Positions 47,268 through 59,683 are shown, counted from the first letter of the stretch. The stretch is 64,000 bases of DNA from Monocercomonoides exilis (GCA_001643675.2 LSRY02000018.1:620001-684000); one strand, 5' to 3'. Notes: generated from the sequence alone by a model not told the origin. Program-made: numbers and translations.

Positions 47268-48190
47268 TTAATAAAGTTCATTCCTGAAATGAAGTGGATG
47301 TGACTGACTATATTGATGATGAAGAGGAGGCGATGGTGATAAAAGGCTCGTTGAAAGTGAAAAGTTGAATGAGAAGAGTCTCAGACAGAGATGAAATATC
47401 AAGCAAATAAATTGATATTTTCTTTTCCCTTCCTTTTTTTCTATTTTCTCATGTTCTTTCTTCTTCTTCTTTTTCTTGTTTTCCTTTCTTCTTGCATCTA
47501 CCATCTCCGGGCTCTTTATCTGTTCTCCTAAGACCATGTCCTTCGCAGTCAGTATTCGTTTCATCTGCTCGTCGGTCTCTTCTCAGTCTATAGTGACTTC
47601 TGCTAACTCCAGCTCTGTCAACTTCTTGTTCAGCTCTTTGTTTTGTAATGTTCCTCGATCATCATGTATTTCACTTCCAGCAGAACGGCTCCTAACGCTC
47701 TTTACTTTCACAAGCCTCCCAAACACTCTCTTCTCTCTTTCTATTTGCACAAATAAGATTTCTTTCTCGTTTTTAAAGGTTTGTTTCATTCTTTTTTTAT
47801 TTCTTCTTTTCTGTTATCTCTTTCAGTCTCATCTGCATTTTTATTAATAGAAGCACTTTCATTTTCTTTGAATTCAATTTTCTGAACAATCTTTTGTTTT
47901 GTGGGCTGAACTCCCAAGATGTATCTGTTTTCTGCTTCTTTTTAGTGAACTTTCTCTTCTTCCAGTTGAACTTTTCTTGTTATGCTCTCTTTCTGTCCAT
48001 CAAAAATTCTCCTTTCTTTCGCCAATGGCTTTCACAGACACAGCTTTCAATCTTTTCTCAAGCTGAAACTCATATTTTTCTGTCTCTCTTTCGTCATCTC
48101 TAATGAAACTTTCTTTTCCCCTTCTTCTTCTCATTGTTCACCATCTCTTCCTCACCTTCTTAACGGATTCATTATTGATATCCAAACCTC
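47268..48190 (-). pseudogene. Coiled-coil tail, probably 3' part of the 48-51 kb gene
   Basis: Successive minus-strand frames read DERETEKYEFQLEKRLKAVS, DGQKESITRKVQLEEEKVH, KIVQKIEFKENESASINKN, KNEKEILFVQIEREKRVFG and KELNKKLTELELAEVTID, then TGA at 47583-47585, then EETDEQMKRILTAKDMVLG. The last two lie in the same frame on either side of the TGA. Phase changes fall at homopolymers. The helical content is continuous, so this was one long coiled-coil protein; whether it is still intact cannot be decided here. Confidence 0.4.
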
Positions 48191-48195
48191 TTGTA

Positions 48196-51105
48196 TCACT
48201 TGTTCATGCATTCCTCCTCTTCAGCCGCCCCAATGCAAACGGAAGCTAAATCTTCAACTTCTTCGAAAAATTTACGAAATGTTATTAATCCAACACCGCT
48301 TTGCACCTGAGTCACTTCTCTCAAATGAACAAAAAAGGATATTCGAACGCCCAACACACATTTCAATGAATTATACACAGAGAAGTTGCCCATTTCGCAC
48401 AAAACGTCAGAAACAGGTGATGATAACTTGGCAGCTGAAAGAGGAGTCAGCTCAGGTGATAGAGGTGCCTGTGGAACAAATGTCAGTGACATTTGCGAGG
48501 AAGTGTTCGAAGAACAGTGTGCTTTTCCAATGTCAGAAGACTTTTATTACTTGAATAATCCATCGGAGATCCGAAAATACAATTTGAAGGCAATGTGACC
48601 TTTCGCTCTTTTCTTTTCTGGCGCATTAGAGAATTTGGAGTTACAAACCTTGCATTTTGAATTTTTTTCTTCGATTGCTCTAACGATATAAGCTGAAGAT
48701 AGCAAAAGAAGATCTCAATTCCCTTAAGATTCTCAGCATAGTTCTCTTTGTTCTGAAGTTGCAGCTACGTTCCCAAAGGAGGCAGACGAACTGCGCTGCC
48801 TTGCTTTTTCGTTACTCCTGTTGGAATAAGCCCTTGAATTCTCTGAATTCCCTGTGATTGCATAGATTTCTGTTGAACTATTCACTGATGAGAATTCAAT
48901 GGAACTGAAACTGAACAAGAACCAGAAGAAGAGCCAGTAGACGGATTCAACAAGGGAGGAAGAGAAACATTCACTCCGCTAACTTCATTTACATCAGTCA
49001 TCCTTCTTCCTCCATCACTGATGCTTCGAGTCTCCTTCAGCAGGATCAGGTTCCTTTTGTTCTCTCTTGGTGTTCCTTTCATGGCAGACATCGTTGGAAT
49101 GAGTTTGAACATCCCAAACGCTTCTCTCTCCTTCTCCTTCTGTAAACCCTTATCGACTGCTCCACTTTTGCTTGTGCTGCTGTCTTTCAGCGCCTGTTTC
49201 GTGGCCTCATTGAGCTGAATGCAACTGGTCAATGTTCGCTATTGCAGTGTTAACGCAGCAGCTGCTTAAAGTTGTTCAAAAGGCTGCCTCGCCAGCGCCA
49301 ACATAAACTGATTCTCTTTGTTTCTCGCTTTTTCCAGGACATGGAAGAACTGCTCAAGTCGAGAGGCTGTCTGAGTGCCCTGCGACTTCGTCATGCGCTC
49401 AATGACACTCACTCTCAGTGGCTTCTTGCGGATGCTTGGCTGATGCGGGGCAATTGCCAGTGAGGAGGAAGATGAAGATTGAGAAGGCATCGGAAAAGAA
49501 GAAGGAATTCCTTTGATTTTTCCAAGTTGAGAGTGCTGTGTGGAGAGTGAGGCGATGATGGAGTGATCATAAGTATTGCCTGAGTTTGTGTTGGAGGCAA
49601 CAACATAAGATAAAGAGGATGAAGAAGAAGCATTCATAAAAGATGAACGATGTGTTGAAGGGAAACGATGACACGAAAAAACCTGCTATCCTTCTTAACT
49701 TACACCAACACCATTGAAGAAAGAAGACGATGAATAATTCTGATCTGAAATTGAAGAATTTGAGAAGGAGGAAGTGAAAATTGCATCTCTGATGTGGAAT
49801 TGAAGTGAAGTGTCAACGAATTGTGCAGCTATTAGTGTACGCAGCTCCACAACACACACACATTTCTCTCCTTCTGCAATCTCTCCTCTAATCGGCTGAA
49901 TCGTCTCAACCTGTGACTTGATAAGCGGATGGCTCTCTTACTAGTCAAACAGGATGCCTCTCTTCTCTCTTCTCTCATTCGCCCTCTTCCGCTGCGCCAG
50001 ATGCAGTTTCATGCGCGGACACACCTGACATACCAGCCTCTTCTCTATGATCCAACCCTCCATTCTCATAAAGTCAATTCGCTCATGCTGCTTTAAATAT
50101 TGCTGAGCAGAAAGAGGAAAAAGAGGAGCCTAGAATTGTTGTCGTTTTTACATGTACAAGCGTCTCTGCACCTTCATTCGCGATGAAACCGCCTCCCACC
50201 AGCAGAGCTTGCATTACAGTTTCCATGTATGTGATACCTTCTGTCCATCACTTCCTTCTCTTAACTGCTCGTCCTTTCACATTTGCATTCATAACACTCA
50301 CTGAGCTGTATCTGCTTCCCAGCTTGATCGGAATCCTAACCAAAAGACCTATTTGCATCAGCGAATGGAAGCTCCAGAATATCATCTGCTTCCCATACAC
50401 AGGAACAATGCCCCTCGTGACATGGCACTCAAACAGAGGGAAATAAGACGCCTATGCATTCAGCCGCTCCACATCAGTCACGTCGAGTCTATAGTCGATG
50501 CTAGTCCCACCTTCGTTCCGCAGCACAATGGACTGCATAGGTGCATCCACCTCGCCGATGTGTGCATACTCCAGAAAGTGCATCTCCGTCATCTTTGCAC
50601 CTCGTCCACTCTTTAATGAAACATGCGCATCAGTTAGACTTAGCGTCTGGTACGCAATCTCCAAAACGTCTAGCTTCCCAGCGGAGCAGCACCCAAATTG
50701 AAAGGCATATTCAGCAGATTCCGCAGCAAGCGCATGCCAGCCTCTGTGTAGAGCAGTCCATCGTAGCGATTGAATGTCTCATCTGCGGGTGTGAGCTCGT
50801 GTGTAAAAAAAAAAACCATTTTTCATGCAGATAAATGAATGCTCTTTCCACAGAATTGCCTTATCCGCGTTGTAGCGGTGCACATCCACAACAGCCGCAG
50901 AGTGAGGATCCCCAGGCCAGTCACCGCACATTATGCTGTTACGTTGAGTTTTGATTGCATTCTTCGCATTTCGTTGGTATCTTGCTCTTCTTTTCGGCTC
51001 TGTGACATCATTGAAGGTGTTGGAGAAGAACGCACTGATTGTTACGGATTGTATGTTCCTCTGTTGCAATTGAATTTCTTTGTATAACCATTTCTTTTCT
51101 CTTTG
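48196..51105 (-). CDS. ASH-domain-like flagellar protein candidate, five exons
   Basis: Exons 50817-51105, 50152-50782, 48912-50102, 48516-48869 and 48196-48468, with introns of 34, 49, 42 and 47 nt. Exon 1: QSVTISAFFSNTFNDVTEPK and YNADKAILWKEHSFICMKN. Exon 2: RYDGLLYTEAGMRLLRNLLN, VLRNEGGTSIDYRLDVTDVE, TAG 50452-50454 as Gln, FECHVTRGIVPVYGKQMIFW. The alternation of a beta-strand pair (VLRNEGGTSIDYRL) with a G-I-V-P turn resembles ASH/MSP domains of HYDIN/CFAP65-type axonemal proteins; this is inference. Exon 3: HERIDFMRMEGWIIEKRLVC and CVVELRTLIAAQFVDTSL, then Ser-rich, TAA 49266-49268 as Gln, and a LQKEKERE coiled coil. One base slip near 50679 and a TGA at 50248-50250 interrupt exon 2. 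The 3' exons share a block with 39-41 kb. Confidence 0.55.
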
Positions 51106-51196
51106 TCATTTCAATCACATGTACAACACGGTAAGTGTGCATGTACGAAGTAAAAAGAGGAAAAACACTTTGATTATTATTTATGATTTTGCTGAA

Positions 51197-51571
51197 ATGA
51201 CTTCGCTTTGTGGCAAAACCGATAGAATAGGTAGAGTAGTTGAAGGAAAAGCAGAAAGAGAAGAAGCAGACGATGATGGCGATAAATCAGCATTGCGTGT
51301 TTTCAGAGAAAGGAATAAAGGAGCAGGCAAAGAAGAAGGAGAAAAAGAAGAAAAAGCAGAAGAAATGGAGGTTAAAAATGATGAAAGATTCATCAAATTA
51401 TTTGACATATACGAAGAACATTTTGGATTGAAAAAGATTAGGAAGAAGAAGCATTAAAGAAGACATGAATAATATTTGAATTTTGCTTATCAAAAAGCAA
51501 AGTTCCTTTCCAGAAAAATCTATTTTATTTATAAACCATAAACCCATTTCGAATTTTCATTTTTTAGTTGA
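51197..51571 (+). CDS. Small charged protein, 124 residues
   Basis: ATG at 51197 starts MTSLCGKTDRIGRVVEGKAE, followed by DDDGDKSALRVFRERNKGAG, a Lys/Glu stretch, and FIKLFDIYEEHFGLKKIRKK. It crosses TAA (Gln) at 51455-51457 and others, ending at TGA 51569-51571. It lies head to head with the flagellar-protein candidate. No family recognised. Confidence 0.45.
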
Positions 51572-52288
51572 TCAGGAATTTGCAGAAATGTTTATTTTTT
51601 TGTTCATAATGGAATAAATGATATAAAGAAGTGATCAATACATGCAAAAACGATTTCTGAAAATTCCCTTGTTATAAAAATCTTTTTTGATCAATAAGAT
51701 CAAATCGGACAATTTTCAGAATGATTATTTTTTCAAACATTTTAAAATAATTATTATTAATTTTAAGATTTCTTTTTATGATAAAAATTTTCATGGTTTA
51801 TTATTTGTGACAATTGAGAAAAGTACTTTTATCAAAAATATATCATTATTTTTTTATAAAAATTGTTCTCAAAATTTGGATTTATTCTTTTGTTGTGATA
51901 TTTAATATTCTCATACAAATTATTTATAAAAATAAAATATTGATTGAGATGTTTATGCTTTTTTTTAGTTATATAAATGATTATTTAAATAATTTAAAAA
52001 AAAATTTCATTTTGTTGTTTGATGTTAATATTATTTTTTAACGATGTGGAAAAGGAAAGAAGGTTATGTCAGTGTTGACTTGTCAGCAAATTTTTGTAGA
52101 ATAATTTTAAATAATAAAAATTCATTCTTGGAAGCTCATTGAATATTTTATCTGTCAATTTTTTATTGAATAAACATAAAACCAAAAAAATATTAAAAAA
52201 AATTATTAAGAAAGTAATGTAAATTCAAACAATAGCATATAAATTTCTAATATCATCAAACCATTATAAAAATACTTTCAAAATAAAA
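51572..52288. other. A/T-rich spacer upstream of the USP/DDE gene
   Basis: Very A/T-rich, no coding composition. Should contain the promoter of the gene starting at 52289, but no motif stands out. I found no inverted-repeat partner on the far side of that gene. Confidence 0.5.
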
Positions 52289-54632
52289 ATGTCTTTTTCA
52301 AAACCTCAATCAACTCTTAATTCTCGATCCAAAACTCTTTGGAAACAAATTGAACGCATTGGTGGAGATGACGTGGATTCGTTACTTGCTTATTTGTTTT
52401 ACACTTTCAGGCAATCATCTTCAATAATTAATGATTTACTGAAGTCTTTGAATGGTTTGATTTTCACTTTTTTGTATTGCGTAAAAAAAATATTATTTTC
52501 TCTCTCTGTTATTTTTTTTCTTTTTGATTTGTTAATTATTTATTTATTTAAAACAGAATATCACAAAAAGCTGCTGGAAGATCTGTCTGTGGTGAACAAC
52601 AACGCTTCGTAGCACACTCAGACAACAACGCTGCAAGCGCTTTCCCACAACACATCATTGTCCGATTTACAAGACTATGGATATGATGTGACAGAAGGCA
52701 AATTTATTTACGCGAAGCAAACACTCAAAAAGAACCAAGGTTTTATCATTCAGCCTCAAAAACCTCACCTTCCGTCTTGCAAAAGTGGTTTGAATTTATT
52801 AATATTTTTTTCGAATAATTCTCTCTGTTTATTAAGGTTTAAATGAACAGGACTGGGAAAAGGGAAACAACTGGATGTTGGCCCATTCCACCGAAGCCTC
52901 AACTTCGCTTCAGTCAGCAAAGAAAAAGCAGCGAGCAGAACCGGATTATGCAAGATTTATTGATGAAGCAGCTTGGGAAGAAGAAATAATCACAGAAAAC
53001 TCTTCTTCAAATAAAAAACAATCTTCTATTTCTTCATCATCTCAACAAAATAAAAATTCAAAAACCATTTCAGAAAAAAATTCTCCTTCTTCAAATTCTT
53101 CATCTTCTCAAGCTTTTGATGCTCCAATCAGTACTCCAATAAGGAGAGAAAATGGTTCAATAATAAGAAAAACAAACAAATCACATCATAAACGTCACTC
53201 ATCTCCTTCACCTAATCCAATTCACAAATTTTTCAAAACAAAGCAATCCTTATCCGCTTCCTCATCTTCCTCATCTTCCTCATCTTTCAAAAAGAAACAA
53301 AAAGAAAATATAAATTCTTCTCCTATTGAAGAATCTTCAGCTTCCTTTTTTAACGATGATGTGTGGGTCAGTGATCAATTAGTAGAATATGCCATATAAC
53401 CCAATCTCATTCCACCTCAAGCATTTCAAAATCTACTTTCATCATTTTCAAAAGACAATGACACTACAACTATTCAACAACAAAGCATTCAATCTTCAAA
53501 TAATGAAACATCTTTTCTTAGAAATATTTCGGAAAATATTTCAAAAAAGAGTGCTAAAGAAACTTCAATTAAAAATCATTCTCATTCTCAATCTTCTTCA
53601 AATTCATTAAATACTTCGAAAACATCATCACAAAAAGCAAAAGGATTACCAAACTTAGGCAACACATGCTATCTGGCCTCTCTTCTTCAATGCCTATCTT
53701 CAATCATTTCACAAAAGCCATCTTTACTCAAAAAACAAACAGCTATGAAGAACACATCTTCGCGTGTTATTAGTGTTTGTCAACAATTGGCTAAAGACGG
53801 AATATCAGTGCGTTCGTGGGTCCCATCACTGATCAACAAATGGAAAGACTTTTGTGGATATGGCAGCAGACAGCAGCAAAATGTGGCTGAGGCATTTGAC
53901 AATCTTCACAAACTTCTTCCAAAAGATGAGTTGATTAAAAAGGACAGTTTCAATACTGTTTTAATCACTCATTTCAAATGCCAACAATGCCATAAAGAAT
54001 CAAATCATTTCAATGAAGCATGCAGTTATGTTATCATCAATTCATACTCTCCTCATAAAGGTTTATCTTCACTTTTTGCAACAGAAATTTTGGATGGAAA
54101 AAACAATGTTTATTGCGATGAATACAAGGAAAAATGCTGTGCTGCTCGATGGGAGGAAATGGCTGCATTTCCAGAGGTGCTAGCCCTCTGTCATGAATGC
54201 ACTGATTCTGCTAGTTCTGCGCCTTCGAGAACGCTTCTAATTGAAACTGATAGCACTAACCAGCGCACGTTCTGCAAAGGGTTTTTAACAGAAAACATTC
54301 AACATCTTCAAGAGAGCAATAAGGAAATCATCATATATCATCTCGTTGGGCAAATTCTTTTCAAGCGTTTAGATCTACAGAATGGACATTACATCGCTGT
54401 AGTAAAAAGGAAGACAAGAAGTGATGCATTGTGGAATATTTGCAATGATGTAAGTGTTTCTGAATTTGATAAAGATAATTGGAATTCATCATGGAAAGAT
54501 ATTTACTCCCAGTGTTACACTCCTTCACTTTCATTCTATATCAAAGAAAAAACAAAGCCAACACTGTCAACTCTTCAATTTGGTGGTTCATCATCTTCTT
54601 CAAAAACATCAAATTTGAACAATTTAAATAAC

Positions 54633-54668
<36 letters not shown>

Positions 54669-56150
54669 GCATCTTTATCATCTTCATCATCATCATCATT
54701 CATCACTCCACTTCATCCAACAACTTCTTGTACTCCACTCTCTTCATCAATAACAACTAACTATGGATTGGAAGCACTGAAAGAAAGAAGAAAGAAAACG
54801 GGCATCTTTTCTCTTAATGAAAAGAGATTAATCTTCAAGCCCAAGACAAAATTATGGAAAGAGTTCACAGAAGAAACAAATATCAAAGTTTCTTTATCTC
54901 ACTTTTACAAACTCACTGCCAACTTCTCCAAAGCGAAAAGGCGCACGGATCTCTGCGGCATGTGCGAGAAACTCAACTATCTTGAAAACAAATTAAAGTC
55001 ATCACAAAACAAAAACGGACTTTCTTCTGTTGAGTTTCACACTCTTAAACTTCTTCGTCAACATCGTCTTGTTGCAGAAATGCAACGAAAACATTATCAA
55101 TCGACTGTAGACAATCTGAAAGAAGGAGAAGCAGTCTTCGTCTTCGACTTCAAAGAAAAATGGAAACTTCCTATCAGAAAGAACAAACTTCAACAAGAAT
55201 TCTTCAACTATCAACAGGTTTCTCAATTCACAATCATCTCTCTTCAAAAAATAAACAATCAATAAACAAAAAGAACTTTCAACTTCTTCTCCGACTGCCT
55301 CTCAAATGATCACAGATTTGTTATTGAGTGTCTGGAATCTGTGATCAAAAGGCACTTCTTCTCAGACACTCACACTTTTAAGTTCTTCTGCGATTCGGGC
55401 CCACACAACCGAAATCGCTTCCTTCTTCACTTCATCCTCTCTAAACAATCCAAACTTCTCAAAAAGAAAAATACTCAACTCAACTTCTTCGCTGAGCCTC
55501 ATGGAAAAAATATCTGTGATAGTGAATTTGGTGCATTAGTTAATACTATCGACAATAATCTTTCGACTGAACACATCACCACACTTCATGATTTGATCGA
55601 CTTCTTCGAAAACAACATGAATGTGTCAACATCTACTTCTTCAACTTCTCAATCAAACATTTTCTCAACATCATCATCAAACTCTTCACCATCTTCAACA
55701 TCTGTCAATGACTCTGTGCATGAGAGGTTCTTTGAAGAATATGTACCATCTCAACAAATCTCATGGCCATCATTGTCAGTTCCCCACATGAAGGACTACA
55801 TGTATTTTGAGCGTAAGGGCTCATTTGTCTGCACTTCAACTGTTATATGTCTTCCTCAACGCTCTCTGGTTGCCCTCGAATCGTCGACAATGAAAGAAAA
55901 AGTGCAACGAACAAGGAAGTCATTTCACTCTGATATCACATCATCTAACTCTTCTCTTCTTTCTCAATCTTCTCAAGATCTTCTTTCAAGGAGATTTGAG
56001 CTTCTTCTTGACTCTTCTTCTTTTAATGAATCTCAAAATTGTTCTTTTGGTGTCCCCTATTAAGAAACTAGTTGTTGTGCATGCTTAGCTGGCACTCTAT
56101 CGGAAGGGTGCTGGACAAGACTGTTCGTATTAGATATTGCAGCCTCTTGA
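52289..56150 (+). CDS. USP deubiquitinase fused to an uncharacterised DDE-like domain
   Basis: Three exons (52289-52454, 52557-52787, 52837-56150), introns of 102 and 49 nt, 1236 residues. TAG at 52610-52612 and TAA at 53397, 55263 and 56061 fall inside smooth coding text and are read as Gln; TGA at 56148-56150 stops it. N-terminus helical; Ser-rich linker to about 400; USP Cys box GLPNLGNTCYLASLLQCL (Cys about 410), a CxxC pair in FKCQQCHKES, and His box NGHYIAVVKRK (His about 650). A USP removes ubiquitin from proteins. A Thr/Ser linker follows, then FSLNEKRLI, a Cys pair RRTDLCGMCEKLN (about 833), VFVFDFKEKW (Asp about 903), FFCDSGPHNRN (Asp about 985) and FFAEPHGKNICDSEFG (Glu about 1019). 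The D...D...E-like order suggests an RNase-H-fold transposase-type core; I cannot name the family. Copy 1 at 41.2 kb shares both ends but not the USP. Confidence 0.8.
52455..52556 (+). other. Intron 1 of the USP/DDE gene, 102 nt
   Basis: GTTTGATTTTC ... TTTAAAACAG. Length divisible by three and free of stops, so unspliced RNA would also stay in frame, adding a hydrophobic LIFTFLYCVKKILF stretch. The corresponding junction in copy 1 is the 73-nt intron 41332-41404. Confidence 0.7.
52788..52836 (+). other. Intron 2 of the USP/DDE gene, 49 nt
   Basis: GTTTGAATTTATT ... TTTATTAAG. Removing it joins SCKSG to LNEQDWEKGNNW, which aligns with the other copy. Confidence 0.7.
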
Positions 56151-57252
56151 CTGCTTTATCCGGACCTGGATACGACGAACAGCCTCCCAGGTGCACAACA
56201 GTTAGAATCCGATTGTTTTCTTGTACTTTTTGTCCCCATAATGTCCATATTTTCAAATTTGTTATTGTCCCGCTCATATTTGTGTTTATCTGGATTCATT
56301 AATAGAGAGAGTTGTGAGGGAATTCAATGATCTTTGGGCGAGGTTTTTGGAAGGGAGAGTTGTTGAGAGCGTGAAGTGATGTTTCATCTTTGTGTCTGTC
56401 TTTTATCTTTGTTGGATTTGATCTTTTTGAGTCAAAGTTAGAGAAATATCAGAAAGGGAAGAGTGGATGGAAAACAGAGGGAAAATAGACAAATCAGTTT
56501 TTGAACTTTTAATATAAGTTTTCTTTTTTGTTTGGAATTGTATTTGATACCTTGAATTTGTTGAAATAGTATAGATTTTTCTTATATTTTTTATTGTTCA
56601 AAATTGTTGACATCCAGTTGACATTTGGTGATTGTTTATGATCAAGTGATAGAATTATGTTTTTTTTGAAAGTTATAGAATTTGATTAGAAATTTTCTGA
56701 CTGTTTTCAATTTTTAAAATGATTAATTTCATGAAGTACTTTTTGTTTATTTATGTCATTTTGATTGGTGAACGATTGTAAATTTTAAATGTATTTTTTT
56801 ACATTTCATTGATATTTTTTCTATTTCGATTTTGACTCAGATTCGAAAATATTCGGTTTTTTTTTTATCTTGAAATCAATTTCAGTTTTTTTCATATTAC
56901 TAAAATTAACGTTAAAAGCAATTAATATTTATTGAAGAGAAATTATTTTTTGCAAATAGATCAACAAATAATTAACAGTTTCACAAAAGATCTCAATGAT
57001 CATAAAAAATTTTCATTACTTGGGAATTTGCAGAAATTGTTATTAACTCAATGAAACACTTCAACATTTTATTGATATTATCTTGTTATATCAAATAAGC
57101 ATTTCTGTAAATTGCAGATCAACAAAAAAATGAAATTTGAAATGGGATTTTGGAGAAATAAAATATATCAAAATTTTCAAAAAGAAACTTCGTTTTGAGA
57201 TATAACAAAGTTCTTCAGAGATTCATATTTTCTTCCTTTTCTATTTTTCCTA
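56151..57252. other. A/T-rich spacer
   Basis: No convincing frame. No inverted partner for the region upstream of 52289 was seen. Confidence 0.5.
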
Positions 57253-57501
57253 TTGTTTCACGATGTTCTCTTATTGTCCTTCGCTGCACACGCATTTTGT
57301 TACAAATATTTCCTTTTTCCCCTCTTCTTCATTATTGAATCAAAAACATTCGTAAAGAGGAACCAGATGTTGCTTATACATATATCAATTGCACTAACAG
57401 TTATTTCGAATAATTTTTTCCTACTCCACTGTGTATTTAATCAGACCACCGAAGCCAACCTAAGAATACATGATAATTTAATCCAAACAGTTGTTTACTA
57501 A

Positions 57502-59645
57502 TAAATGACAGACAACTTCTTTGAGGCGATCATTATTAATTATCTGTGGATGACAAACTGATGCGAGATTCGATTCAGCTGCAATTCATGCTTTCATTTT
57601 TAGGAATGACTGGAGTTAAGATACCCTGAAGCTTTTCTGCATTGTCTGCTTTATATTTGATCTCTATTGTCACCTGTTGCGGTTTACAATAAAAGTTTGC
57701 TTTGTAATATTCTCTCAACAACTTTAAAGAAGATATCATTCAGAGTAATTTTGCGGGAGATGAAGAGATCAGAAAAGACATCTTAAAATGAACGAAAAGA
57801 ACACATCTACGTTTTTCCACGTCAAGTTGTTCAACTAGCTTGCGAAATTGCACAAGAAGAAAAAAAGTCAAAAAGAATGAAGAGTCCATATTCAAGATAT
57901 AGTTTTAACAAGAGCTCTGAATTACATAAACTATATGTTTGTTGAGCTGTCAACATATACACAGATGCACTTCAGACATCTTTTAATGAGAAAGCGAGCA
58001 GAATCATGAAAGCGCACTGGAGAAGTTAGCTGATAGGTCAAATTCATATGTGGAGGCTAAGCGGCAGAATAGCAAAGGAATAAGCTCAATCTTGCAGAAC
58101 GAATAGGAAACGAAGAAAGATAAGATGAGTTTGAGCAGCTTGACTAACGAGGAGAAAGTGCAGAATAGCGCTGTGTTAATAGTCGTTCTTTATCTATTCA
58201 GGAAGCTGACTGAACCTAGACAAGAAGGAAGTCATCGATGCTGAGCAGTTTCTGGATGTGCATCTCTCCCAAAGAGGACGCATATGGTGAACATCGTGAG
58301 CTGCCTTATCAACGAGTTCTCAATATGCCTTGTTGACAAGCCGGAGATATTTTTGGAAGCTGCAGCAGCTCCAGACTTTGTCCGAAGCTTTATAAAGTGT
58401 CAAACGATGAACATGCATGTCTGCAGAAATGAGTAAAAATTGTTGCATCTAGATTCTTTAAGTGAATTGGACGAAAAAGCCAAAAGAGAGAGGAGAAGGA
58501 AGGGTTGGACAGAAAGAAAGGACTGATTGACGGATGGATGTTAAGGAAGCATTTTTTTGGAAGATCTGGTTACAAACGCATGGAACAGAGAAATGCAGTC
58601 ACGGAACAGGCTTTCAATTCTGGCAGGTGCATCGATTTAACGGAAGGCTTGCGTTAAAAAACAAAAGCCTTTGCGCTTGCAGAATTTATCAATCAATGCT
58701 CATAAGTTCTAATGGCAAAAGTATTCTTTCAAAAAAGATCTATCGATGAATATTTAGCGGAAGGAAAAGAATGAGAAAATTGAATTGGAACATCGAATAT
58801 GACATTGCCTTATTTAAGGTGTATTTTTTTGTTTGATTTTTTCTAATTCCAATTGTTTTTTAATCAATGGTTTTTTCTCTATTAAACTAAATGCATTCAG
58901 ACTAGCAAGGAATGAAAAAAGATTGCTTTTTGAGCGCTTCTGGAAGGCAGCAGGGTTTGCAGTTGTAAATATTCTTGAAAAGATACAGGATGTTAATTTA
59001 TATACTTCCATTAACGTGAAGAATAAGAAAAGTGATTTCATTTGATGATTTTAATTTAAAGCTTTTGGAACAAGCAGCCAATGGAGTAGAAACAGTCGCA
59101 GCAGCAGAAGCACAAGGAGGAGAAAGAGGAAGAGAAAGGAAATATGAATGAGGATAGCTTTCATTTGAGAGAAGAAGATATTAAGCACACAATTTGTTGT
59201 GAGAAACATCTATGACAAGGTTGTTGAGCAAGTCGTTATCAGAGACAGAAACAGAAAAGGAAGATGGATCTGAAAGGTTATCGGGTGAGCTGTGACTGCC
59301 AATGCGATTTCTATCTATGTGCTATAATGAGATTACAAAAACGAGGTGTTTCCTTGACGAGGAGCAAGAGCGTTTAATAGGACAGAAGGAAGGCTGAATC
59401 GGGCTGAGCATTTTGAGAAAGGATGAATCAGAGAAAGAAAGGAGAACAAAGAAGGAACATATTGAAATACATATTTTATTTCACTAAGCTTGTCGGCAAC
59501 AATGCCAGGAATGTGAATGAGTGATATGGGTTTTTGAAAAGAAAAAAATATATCTCATTAATTAATATATGTGATCGTTTATTTTTTTTCTTATTTTGTT
59601 TTTTATTTCTTTTTATTTGTTTGTATTTTTATTTGCGTATTTGTT

Positions 59646-59683
<38 letters not shown>

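Noticed and set aside
49690-49712. A 21-nt intron (GTAAGT...AGCAG) in the flagellar-protein candidate
   Set aside because: Its length is a multiple of three and the unspliced reading is also open under the Gln code, so splicing cannot be inferred.
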